Source of the DNA: a virus
Strand: one strand, 5' to 3'
IMG/VR virus record: IMGVR_UViG_3300025789_000192
Span: 1 to 20,271 of that record
DNA: 20,271 nucleotides
The notes under the pieces were generated by a model that saw nothing but the letters and a program-made list of their open reading frames with translations, was not told where the DNA came from and ran no database searches. Below, in pieces: positions 13,620 to 18,468 of this stretch. Position numbers and translations under genes: made by a program. The stretch's first letter is position 1. The number at the start of each line of letters is the position of its first letter.

Positions 13620-13696
13620 GCTGAACCAGGGGATCGAACTTAGGAAGAAGGGAACTAAGTCGCTCATTACGGGTGAGACTCCCACCCTGGTCCAGC
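13620..13696 (-). ncRNA. tRNA-like or multi-hairpin structure between convergent units
   Basis: The outer arms GCTGAACCAGGG (13620-13631) and CCCTGGTCCAGC (13685-13696) pair over 12 bp with one wobble. Inside are a hairpin with stem GGGTG/CACCC and a 7-base loop (13671-13687, competing for three bases of the outer stem) and ACTTAG/CTAAGT (13638-13660). On the - strand the 3' part reads GTTCGATC before the outer stem, like a tRNA T-loop, and the span is 77 bases with a 7-bp acceptor. But the T-stem does not pair and no anticodon arm with T33 can be drawn, so it is not a normal tRNA. It may be a degenerate tRNA, an attachment-site relic, or a barrier to converging transcription. The strand is uncertain. 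Confidence 0.4.
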
Positions 13697-13747
13697 AGAA
13701 CTATCTTAGCACACAAAACAAGACAACTCGTTTGTGTCCAAGAAAAA

Positions 13748-13791
13748 CCATAACATCGGCTAGGTGCGTAGCGTCCTAAGCCATAACATCG
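13748..13791. repeat. Two direct copies of CCATAACATCG
   Basis: CCATAACATCG occurs at 13748-13758 and 13781-13791, 33 bases apart, in the gap between convergent genes. Between and across them GGCTAGG and CCTAAGCC can pair with one bulged base; read on the - strand this is followed about 10 bases later by TTTTT, so it could act as a weak terminator for the leftward transcript. An operator pair is the alternative. Confidence 0.35.
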
Positions 13792-13797
13792 TTGAGC

Positions 13798-13977
13798 CTA
13801 AAGGTCTAGGCCGTAATATACGCGCAGAAAGTCGGGCTGACACTCTGGCCGATCGTCATGCTCGGTGGCCTCCTGGCAACTGGTGCAGTAGTAGAACTGG
13901 CCACGCGCTAACGTGACCAGCTCCACTACTCGATATTGGCCGCAACCGTCGCACCGTTCTAGGCGTGACTTAGGCAT
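13798..13977 (-). CDS. Small zinc-ribbon protein (59 residues)
   Basis: ATG at 13977 (reverse strand) shares a base with the previous stop (TAATG). The product has CDGCGQYRVV near the start and YYCTSCQEATEHDDRPEC, that is CxxC ... CxxC plus His and Cys, so a zinc ribbon is likely. The frame is open further upstream to 14253 but that extension would cover two other genes. It is the last gene of the leftward block, ending FLRVYYGLDL. The function is unknown. Confidence 0.65.
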   Translation of the reverse strand: MPKSRLERCDGCGQYRVVELVTLARGQFYYCTSCQEATEHDDRPECQPDFLRVYYGLDL

Positions 13978-14135
13978 TATTTTTTGCCGTCCCGATAGAG
14001 AATCATCATGCTCGATAGCGAACATAGAAACGTAAGTGAGGCTACGCCAATAGCCGCTAGCGCTCCGTGATGCGCCACCATGCGACCCATTACCCAGGCT
14101 CCGAATAATGAGATTAGGTAAATGATTACTACCAT
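13977..14135 (-). CDS. Two-span small membrane protein (52 residues)
   Basis: Both ends are coupled by TAATG overlaps (starts at 14135, stops at 13977). The product MVVIIYLISLFGAWVMGRMV and the later GALAAIGVASLTFLCSLSSM form two hydrophobic segments with a short basic/His linker and a charged end (RDGKK). No family is recognised. It is too short for the usual 60-residue cut-off, but its start, stop and hydrophobic pattern are convincing. Confidence 0.65.
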   Translation of the reverse strand: MVVIIYLISLFGAWVMGRMVAHHGALAAIGVASLTFLCSLSSMMILYRDGKK

Positions 14136-14329
14136 TATTCAACCTCCAATGGCGTGAACTCGAAGCTCTCGGTAGTCTTAATGCCGGTGTAATTTTGCAG
14201 ACATAGTTCGGCATAATAGATCGCGTCCTCGGCGTTATCCGCGATAACGTCAATATCGATATAGCACCTAACCGTTATCCAAGTCGTGCCGTCAGTATCG
14301 CGGCCTACGATATTCTTAGTCTCGCTCAT
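14135..14329 (-). CDS. 64-residue protein, unknown function
   Basis: ATG 14329 overlaps the previous stop by 4 bases, and its TAA is shared with the next ATG. The product has TTWITVRCYIDIDVIADNAE (a strand pair), a helix (DAIYYAELCLQNY), and an acidic end (FEFTPLEVE). Small alpha-beta proteins of this DIDVIADNAEDA type are common in actinophage genomes. The role is unknown. Confidence 0.7.
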   Translation of the reverse strand: MSETKNIVGRDTDGTTWITVRCYIDIDVIADNAEDAIYYAELCLQNYTGIKTTESFEFTPLEVE

Positions 14330-14805
14330 AGCTCTACTCCCAAGTTAGTTGCCAAGTCGTAAATGATAGAATCTACATCGGTAGCGTCCCAGATAGGCGC
14401 TACGCCACTTAAAGATTCCATATTGACTACGATACGCTGACCGTAGGCATCGCGGCCTTCGCAGACTTCCAGCGTATATACGCTATAGCCGTAGGTTAAA
14501 GTATCCATGACCAGGCGGCGCAGATTCTTAAACTCATCAGTGCCGCGCACTACGTCGCTCGGCGGCTGCCACCATAGGCGCTGATAGTAGCCACGGTCGA
14601 TTACCTCGGCGTTACCGTTAGCCCAGTCGGGTCGAACCGATCCGTAGTCATTACTACGCACCCACTCCACGCGGCCCAGGTAGTCCAATTCATCATCAAC
14701 GTCATAGAACTCGTCAGGCGTTACCCTTAGCCGCAAAGTCCTACCGTCGCGCAATTCCAGCGTATCGCCATCACTACGCAACATGGTCTTATCCATAATT
14801 GCCAT
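14326..14805 (-). CDS. 159-residue protein with YYQRLWWQPP motif, unknown function
   Basis: The start at 14805 has AGAGGG close upstream; an earlier GTG at 14826 lies inside the GTGAGACA leader motif and is rejected. The product begins with a short beta domain (LELRDGRTLRLRVTPDEFYD), then YLGRVEWVRSNDYGSVRPDW, YYQRLWWQPPSDV (about 82-94) and a helical/strand end with YGYSVYTLEVCEG. The aromatic WWQPP phrase recalls a family of uncharacterised actinophage proteins, from memory only. It is the first gene of the last leftward cluster, behind tRNA-like element 1. Confidence 0.7.
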   Translation of the reverse strand: MAIMDKTMLRSDGDTLELRDGRTLRLRVTPDEFYDVDDELDYLGRVEWVRSNDYGSVRPDWANGNAEVIDRGYYQRLWWQPPSDVVRGTDEFKNLRRLVMDTLTYGYSVYTLEVCEGRDAYGQRIVVNMESLSGVAPIWDATDVDSIIYDLATNLGVEL

Positions 14806-14818
14806 AATATCCCTCTTA

Positions 14819-14847
14819 TGTCTCACTTCAATAGCGTAGGTCGCTAT
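14819..14847 (-). promoter_or_regulatory. Leader with GTGAGACA motif and hairpin (cluster 4)
   Basis: The + strand TGTCTCACT (14819-14827; AGTGAGACA on the - strand) is identical to the loop at 15929-15937 and shares eight bases with that at 18413-18430. Here no stem closes directly around it; instead a 6-bp hairpin ATAGCG/CGCTAT (14831-14847) lies just before it on the - strand. The ribosome site AGAGGG and ATG 14805 follow. This is the most degenerate of the four leaders. Confidence 0.5.
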
Positions 14848-14850
14848 CGC

Positions 14851-14898
14851 GCTAGTGCTAGGAATCGAACCTAGTTACGCCGCCTATCGGCCACTAGC
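14851..14898 (-). ncRNA. Mini tRNA-like element 1 (48 nt)
   Basis: On the - strand, GCTAGTG (14898-14892) pairs perfectly with CACTAGC (14857-14851) as a 7-bp acceptor-like stem. Directly inside are a 4-bp hairpin GCCG/CGGC with loop ATAGG, a 4-base linker GTAA, and a perfect T-arm (CTAGG, loop TTCGATT, CCTAG) abutting the 3' acceptor strand. The T-loop matches the TTCRANY consensus. D and anticodon arms are absent. The 3' flank is GCGATAGCG. It lies between cluster 3 and cluster 4. An RNase P/RNase Z type processing signal is inferred. Confidence 0.65.
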
Positions 14899-14906
14899 CG
14901 CCACTA

Positions 14907-15281
14907 CTAGAACGGTGCCGTAGTCACGTCCAATTCTTCCAGCACGAATAGGATATTGAAACTATCCGTGGGATCGTCGCCCCAGCTCATTCCACCAGTA
15001 ATGAGATAACTAATGCCGCCTAGGTGTAGGTGGCCTATCTCGCGGTTATAGCCGCCATTAAATACGCGCCTAATTCCCTCCTGATAATGCGCTAGCGCGT
15101 CCTCGTTAGTCTCGTTTAGGCGCAGATAGATACCGTAATCTTCCAGGTTACCGGCGTGATTGCTCCAGGCCTTATTGAATCGTTCGATTACCTTAGTAGC
15201 CGTATCATCATTGAACGGTAGCGGCACGTTATTAGCGTCGCTAGGCACCTTAATAATCGCGTAAGTGAAGTCAGCGCCCAT
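14907..15281 (-). CDS. 124-residue GMSWGD-family actinophage protein, unknown function
   Basis: The ATG at 15281 is coupled to the clamp-like gene by TAATG. The product begins MGADFTYAIIKVP and ends with ISYLITGGMSWGDDPTDSFN and a hydrophobic helix. The MGADF opening and the GGMSWGDxPTD motif are features that I recall from a widespread group of uncharacterised proteins in mycobacteriophages and related actinophages. The middle (IYLRLNETNEDALAHYQEGI) is helical. No catalytic role is known to me. Its stop is 9 bases from tRNA-like element 1. Confidence 0.75.
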   Translation of the reverse strand: MGADFTYAIIKVPSDANNVPLPFNDDTATKVIERFNKAWSNHAGNLEDYGIYLRLNETNEDALAHYQEGIRRVFNGGYNREIGHLHLGGISYLITGGMSWGDDPTDSFNILFVLEELDVTTAPF

Positions 15282-15901
15282 TATCGATTAGCTACCGGCA
15301 TGATGACAATAGTAGTCCGTCGATCCCAGCTCTCCAGTCGGATAGGCCGCCGATTATCGTTAATAGCCGTAATGCGGATAGTAGCGTCATCGCCAGACTT
15401 ATTACGTCCCTTAACGCCGCACCATGGCGCTACCTTAATGAAGTCGGCCAGGAAGAACGCGTTAAACGCAATACCTCCATCGACCTCGTGTAGCGTGCCA
15501 GACTTAGGGATAAGGCTAAGAACGTCAGGGTACTTACCGTCGACAAGTCGACCACCGTAGCGCCAGTCCTCGTTAGCGTTACCAATAGTGAAAGTAAGGT
15601 TATCCTCCACCGTTATAGTTACCTCGTCACCAGTCTTAGCCGCGTCTTTAGCGGCCTTAGCCAAGGTATCGCCAGGAATCAGCATAGAACCGGCATCAGC
15701 GCTAGCACTAATAGCTTCGCGCTCGATCGTCACCAACTTATAACGATCGTTAGCGATAGCCATAACATTAGTCACGGTGCCGTCAGTCTTAAAGTCCAAC
15801 AGGACACCAGTTAGTAGGTGCCCAGCCTTATCGCTGCTAGCGAACGCGTTAGCGCTAGCCAGGTCGGTGAACGCGTTAGCGCTCATAGTTAATACAGTCA
15901 T
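15281..15901 (-). CDS. Beta sliding-clamp-like protein (206 residues)
   Basis: This protein resembles phage DNA polymerase III beta-clamp homologues: GVLLDFKTDGTVTNVMAIAN, then DRYKLVTIERE (the ATDxYRL-type strand), MLIPGDTLAKAAK, EDWRYGGRLVDGKYPDVLSL and a C-terminal DRRTTIVIMPVANR like the closing IMP strand of clamps. At 206 residues it has about two clamp-type domains instead of the bacterial three, so a higher-order ring would be needed. It would tether polymerase to DNA. ATG 15901 is preceded by AAGGGA and by a GAGACA hairpin. Without a structure search, a DnaN-like fold with another role remains possible. Confidence 0.6.
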   Translation of the reverse strand: MTVLTMSANAFTDLASANAFASSDKAGHLLTGVLLDFKTDGTVTNVMAIANDRYKLVTIEREAISASADAGSMLIPGDTLAKAAKDAAKTGDEVTITVEDNLTFTIGNANEDWRYGGRLVDGKYPDVLSLIPKSGTLHEVDGGIAFNAFFLADFIKVAPWCGVKGRNKSGDDATIRITAINDNRRPIRLESWDRRTTIVIMPVANR

Positions 15902-15921
15902 ATTATCCCTTATCTAAATTG

Positions 15922-15944
15922 CCGTTAGTGTCTCACTCTAACGG
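15922..15944 (-). promoter_or_regulatory. GAGACA-loop hairpin in the leader of cluster 3
   Basis: Stem CCGTTAG/CTAACGG (7 perfect bp) closes the nine-base loop AGTGAGACA (read on the - strand). About 20 bases later comes AAGGGA and ATG 15901. The loop is shared with the leaders of the other leftward clusters while the stem sequence differs, so structure appears to be conserved. Confidence 0.65.
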
Positions 15945-15967
15945 GACTAGGCACTATGCCTAATCGC

Positions 15968-16015
15968 TCATGGCCTTGGTATCGATCCAAGCTAGGCGGC
16001 CTATCCGCGCCACGA
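15968..16015 (-). ncRNA. Mini tRNA-like element 2 (48 nt)
   Basis: On the - strand TCGTGGC (16015-16009) pairs with GCCATGA (15974-15968) over 7 bp with one G-T wobble. Inside are GCGG/CCGC with loop ATAGG, a linker CTAG, and a T-arm with stem CTTGG/CCAAG and loop ATCGATA. The total length, linker length and small-hairpin loop are identical to element 1, while both stems differ by paired changes. The 3' flank is GCGATTAGG. It lies between clusters 2 and 3. Confidence 0.65.
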
Positions 16016-16026
16016 TTACTACATTA

Positions 16027-16191
16027 CTACTTATACAGTTTCGCTACAAGTGCCGTTAATAGAATCGGCGTTAGCATTAGCACCAGGATCGCTAGCGGCG
16101 TGTTAGGTATTAGTTGTGCGACCTTATAGCCGGTGTAGGCCGCTACTGGTGCCAGGCAGATAATCGCTAGGTGTCGGTTATCGTGTCTCAT
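16027..16191 (-). CDS. Two-span small membrane protein (54 residues)
   Basis: ATG at 16191 is one base after the previous stop. The product begins MRHDNRHLAIICLAPVAAYT and continues with PLAILVLMLTPILLTALVAK, giving two hydrophobic segments and a basic N-terminus. It ends KLYK at TAG 16029-16027. No family is recognised. It closes cluster 2 and is followed directly by tRNA-like element 2. Confidence 0.6.
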   Translation of the reverse strand: MRHDNRHLAIICLAPVAAYTGYKVAQLIPNTPLAILVLMLTPILLTALVAKLYK

Positions 16192-16192
16192 G

Positions 16193-16618
16193 TTAGTAAT
16201 CTTCCACTAGCCGCGCTAATTCTTTCACCGCGTCATCATCACCTAGAACGCGTAGCCAGTTACGGCCTTGGCGCTCCAGTAGCTTCCATGTCTTATAGGT
16301 AGTAGCGCTCCATCCGTGATACTCATTAGCGAACGATTCTAATGTTTCGCAATCTCGGTATATGTAATAGTCAGAACTAACTACGCTAATGATATCGGTA
16401 GCAGTAGGATCGTTAGTAATCGCGCTGCCGGTGTAGTAGTGAATCGTCATTCGGCGGCGATTCCTACCTATGGTGACTAGGTAAGGTGTCATGCCATTAG
16501 TCCAATCTGGCGCATCACCAGGCGCGGCGCTAATCGGCGTGATAGTGATCCTGATTCCTAGCCGTTCTAGCGTGTCATTAACGCTAGTCTCAATATCCGT
16601 TGTGGTGTCGATAGCCAT
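16193..16618 (-). CDS. 141-residue protein, unknown function
   Basis: ATG 16618 is shared with the previous stop (TAATG). The product has an N-terminal helix (VNDTLERLGIRITITP), a strand-rich centre (PYLVTIGRNRRRMTIHYYTG) and a helical end (WKLLERQGRNWLRVLGDDDA, then VKELARLVEDY). There is no catalytic motif, Cys cluster or membrane span. The frame, coupling and ordinary amino-acid use support a real gene. The function is not recognised. Confidence 0.7.
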   Translation of the reverse strand: MAIDTTTDIETSVNDTLERLGIRITITPISAAPGDAPDWTNGMTPYLVTIGRNRRRMTIHYYTGSAITNDPTATDIISVVSSDYYIYRDCETLESFANEYHGWSATTYKTWKLLERQGRNWLRVLGDDDAVKELARLVEDY

Positions 16619-17112
16619 TAGTTGCCGCTAATCCATATAGCCGGTGTCTGCTCGTGGTAGCTCGTGCTATTGGCATTACCTTTAAGGCCGTCAGGGATAA
16701 CTAATACATGTCCCATGCCGCCGCCGCTAGCCGTAATGCTCCAGGAGTAGCCGGTAATCGTGCTAAGAATGACCGCGAGATCGTTTAGGCGCTGCTCACA
16801 ACCTTCTTCGACCCGCTCCCATCCACGCGCAGAAACCTCCTGCTGATAATCGGCGCGACGGTGCAACTCATAACGCTCATCGCCGTTGACCTTCCACGCT
16901 AGGCGGCGTAGTGTTTCAACTATTGGCGGCGTGTTGTGCTGCTCCTCCATAGCCCGCCAAGCCTTAGCACCGTTTCGCGCCATCAAACTAATGATGGTCC
17001 TAATGCGGCCATCAATATCGGCGGCCTTAATCTCATCCGGTAGCCGGTTAAAGATCTCTAGCCCGTCTTTAGTAACGCTAGCCGCGTCAATTCGTTTCAT
17101 TGTGTAGGCCAT
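16618..17112 (-). CDS. 164-residue mostly helical protein, unknown function
   Basis: The start at 17112 and the stop at 16618 are both TAATG overlaps. The N-terminal two thirds are helical and charged (AYTMKRIDAASVTKDGLEIF, RIRTIISLMARNGAKAWRAM, ELHRRADYQQEVSARGWERV). A final beta-like part contains ITGYSWSITASGGGMGHVLV. The Gly-Gly-Gly-Met-Gly segment near the end is notable but matches no motif that I can name. No Cys cluster or span is present. Confidence 0.7.
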   Translation of the reverse strand: MAYTMKRIDAASVTKDGLEIFNRLPDEIKAADIDGRIRTIISLMARNGAKAWRAMEEQHNTPPIVETLRRLAWKVNGDERYELHRRADYQQEVSARGWERVEEGCEQRLNDLAVILSTITGYSWSITASGGGMGHVLVIPDGLKGNANSTSYHEQTPAIWISGN

Positions 17113-17279
17113 TAGTTAAAGCTCCAGGTGCCTACGCGGTTGCCATTAATGTCGCGGATAGTGCCGCTAGTGCTGCCGGTGTCGATAGAACGCGCTACCT
17201 CCTGCAGCGCGTTAGCTACATCCCAAGTATCTGACATGGCATCATTACCCATGTTAATAGTTAGTGTGAACGTGTCCAC
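17112..17279 (-). CDS. 55-residue protein with GTIRDINGNRVG motif
   Basis: GTG 17279 has AAGGGT at good spacing and is the first gene of cluster 2. The product begins VDTFTLTINMGNDAM (initiator read as Met), has a helix (WDVANALQEVARSI) and ends GTIRDINGNRVGTWSFN. The phrase IRDxNGNxVGxW recurs in small actinophage proteins of unknown role, from memory only. The stop is shared with the next ATG. Confidence 0.65.
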   Translation of the reverse strand: MDTFTLTINMGNDAMSDTWDVANALQEVARSIDTGSTSGTIRDINGNRVGTWSFN

Positions 17280-17303
17280 AATTACCCTTCTTTCATTAGT
17301 TAA

Positions 17304-17326
17304 ATGTAGGTGTCTCGCGCCTACAT
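17304..17326 (-). promoter_or_regulatory. GAGACA-loop hairpin in the leader of cluster 2
   Basis: On the - strand ATGTAGG/CCTACAT (7 perfect bp) closes loop CGCGAGACA. This matches the loops of the neighbouring leaders in the last six bases. A gap of about 16 bases leads to AAGGGT and GTG 17279. The stem sequence is unrelated to those of the other hairpins. Confidence 0.6.
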
Positions 17327-17348
17327 AATTAGATTAGCACCTAATCGC

Positions 17349-17397
17349 GCTAGCCGGTGTCTTTGAATCACCTAGGCGGCCTTTAACCGCTACTAGC
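17349..17397 (-). ncRNA. Mini tRNA-like element 3 (49 nt, degenerate)
   Basis: On the - strand GCTAGTA (17397-17391) pairs with GGCTAGC (17355-17349) at six of seven positions, one a wobble. Inside are GCGG/CCGC with loop TTAAAGG, a 3-base linker, and a T-arm-like hairpin GGTG/CACC (17356-17372) with TTCAAAG in the loop. The 3' flank is GCGATTAGG, as in element 2. The order of parts is that of elements 1 and 2, but the T-stem closing pair is mismatched and the small loop is longer. Confidence 0.5.
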
Positions 17398-17408
17398 TAC
17401 CTTAATAC

Positions 17409-17666
17409 CTAGTCCTCTTCCTCTTCCTCTTCAACTACCTTAGCGCCCATGTCCGCTACCTGATCGTTATAGGCGAGAATACATAACGCGTACCAATATT
17501 CGTTCGATATCTCTTCTTCCTCGCGCCCATAGAAAGTTAGTGACTTATACCATGGGCCGCTACCATCATCGATTAGCGCCGTGATGACGGTAGCTCCACT
17601 ACCATAGGCTAGGCCGATAGTGTAAGGGCCTTGTGTCTCTATGTCTTTAATATCGTTAAACGGCAT
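17409..17666 (-). CDS. 85-residue protein with polyglutamate tail
   Basis: ATG 17666 overlaps the previous stop as TGATG. The product has PYTIGLAYGSGATVITALID and GPWYKSLTFYGREEEEISNE, a strand-rich core, then a helix (YWYALCILAYND), and ends VVEEEEEED. The acidic tail suggests DNA mimicry or metal binding, but this is only a guess from composition. It is the last gene of cluster 1 and stops about 12 bases before tRNA-like element 3. Confidence 0.65.
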   Translation of the reverse strand: MPFNDIKDIETQGPYTIGLAYGSGATVITALIDDGSGPWYKSLTFYGREEEEISNEYWYALCILAYNDQVADMGAKVVEEEEEED

Positions 17667-18127
17667 CAGGCACCGGCCTTTAATGATTCGATTACCTCTG
17701 AGAGATACGCGATTAATTCTGCATTGTGTGCCGTTAGCGCGGCGGCCTTATCGCGGCATTCTTCGTCCTCGTTAGCGTTAATGCCGTAGTAGCGGATTAA
17801 TGCGCGGTTAGCGTAGATAATCTCTGCCACGTCGCTAGCGTTATCGGTAGTAATCGCCAATGGCATGATGCCGGCATCAATGGCAGATTCCAATTCACGA
17901 GCAACGCGCTCAATAATGATCTCTTTACGGTCCCATCCCTCAGAGTAAATCAATTCAATGACGGTGCCGTTAATGGTGACGTGCTCGTTATACGTGTGGC
18001 ACTTGCCTAGCGTGTCTGATTCCAATTCTGTAACGCGGTTTCGGCGCTTGGAGCTAAGTTGCCAAGTGATTAAATCACTTAAGTTATTAATCACAATTAT
18101 GTCGCTAATCGTTGTGCGCGTAGCCAT
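17666..18127 (-). CDS. 153-residue protein, unknown function
   Basis: The start at 18127 shares a base with the previous stop (TAATG). The product has TISDIIVINNLSDLITWQLS near the start, a beta hairpin (YNEHVTINGTVIELIYSEGW), and a long helical C-terminus (ELESAIDAGIMPLAITTDNA, then CRDKAAALTAHNAELIAYLS). No Cys cluster, span or catalytic motif is seen. It is strongly acidic overall. Confidence 0.7.
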   Translation of the reverse strand: MATRTTISDIIVINNLSDLITWQLSSKRRNRVTELESDTLGKCHTYNEHVTINGTVIELIYSEGWDRKEIIIERVARELESAIDAGIMPLAITTDNASDVAEIIYANRALIRYYGINANEDEECRDKAAALTAHNAELIAYLSEVIESLKAGA

Positions 18128-18390
18128 TATGCGCCTACCTTCTCGCGAGATTCGTTGAATTGAATAGCTAGATCCACGATCAGATTCGCGCTAATGTCCT
18201 GGCCGAACACGGTGACTTGTGTTGTGTCGCCGTTGTCTTTGTATTGCCAGATAGCTCCACTAGTGGCGATCATGCCGCCCCCCGCGAACACAATTAAAGT
18301 CTCTCGCGATTGAATCACGGTGAGTAATGTATTAATGTTGAACGCTTGGAGAATCTCCCGCGCATCACTTAAAACAGTTGATGTAGTCAT
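18127..18390 (-). CDS. 87-residue protein, first gene of the leftward block
   Basis: ATG 18390 follows AAAAGGGA and a promoter plus GAGACA hairpin, so this is the first gene of leftward transcription. The product has a helix (SDAREILQAFNINTLLTVIQ), then LIVFAGGGMIATSGAIWQYK and VTVFGQDISANLIVDLAIQF, a likely small alpha-beta fold. The Gly-rich turn (AGGGM) is the only marked feature. The function is unknown; first genes of early blocks often act against the host, but nothing in the sequence shows this. Confidence 0.7.
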   Translation of the reverse strand: MTTSTVLSDAREILQAFNINTLLTVIQSRETLIVFAGGGMIATSGAIWQYKDNGDTTQVTVFGQDISANLIVDLAIQFNESREKVGA

Positions 18391-18412
18391 GTTATCCCTT
18401 TTCTATGTTCTG

Positions 18413-18430
18413 CCGGTGTCTCACTACCGG
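18413..18430 (-). promoter_or_regulatory. GAGACA-loop hairpin in the leader of cluster 1
   Basis: On the - strand CCGGT/ACCGG (5 bp) closes loop AGTGAGAC. It would begin within a few bases of the predicted transcription start near 18433, so it would form the 5' end of the mRNA. AAAAGGGA and ATG 18390 follow. Confidence 0.65.
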
Positions 18431-18439
18431 ATCAACTAC

Positions 18440-18468
18440 ATACTACACTCGCGAGCTACCTAAAGCAA
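18440..18468 (-). promoter_or_regulatory. Leftward promoter of cluster 1
   Basis: On the - strand TTGCTT (18468-18463) is 17 bases from TAGTAT (18445-18440). The predicted start is near 18433. This is the only clear two-box promoter that I found for the leftward block; the leaders of clusters 2-4 lack an equally good pair. Confidence 0.6.

Noticed and set aside
13978-14253. N-terminal extension of the 59-residue zinc protein on the - strand
   Set aside because: The extended frame covers two coupled genes (13977-14135 and 14135-14329) and is Ser/Arg-rich with no ribosome site; ATG 13977 is coupled to the previous stop.
14806-14826. GTG start at 14826 for the 159-residue protein
   Set aside because: It lies within the shared GTGAGACA leader motif and would place the AGAGGG site inside the gene; ATG 14805 fits that site.
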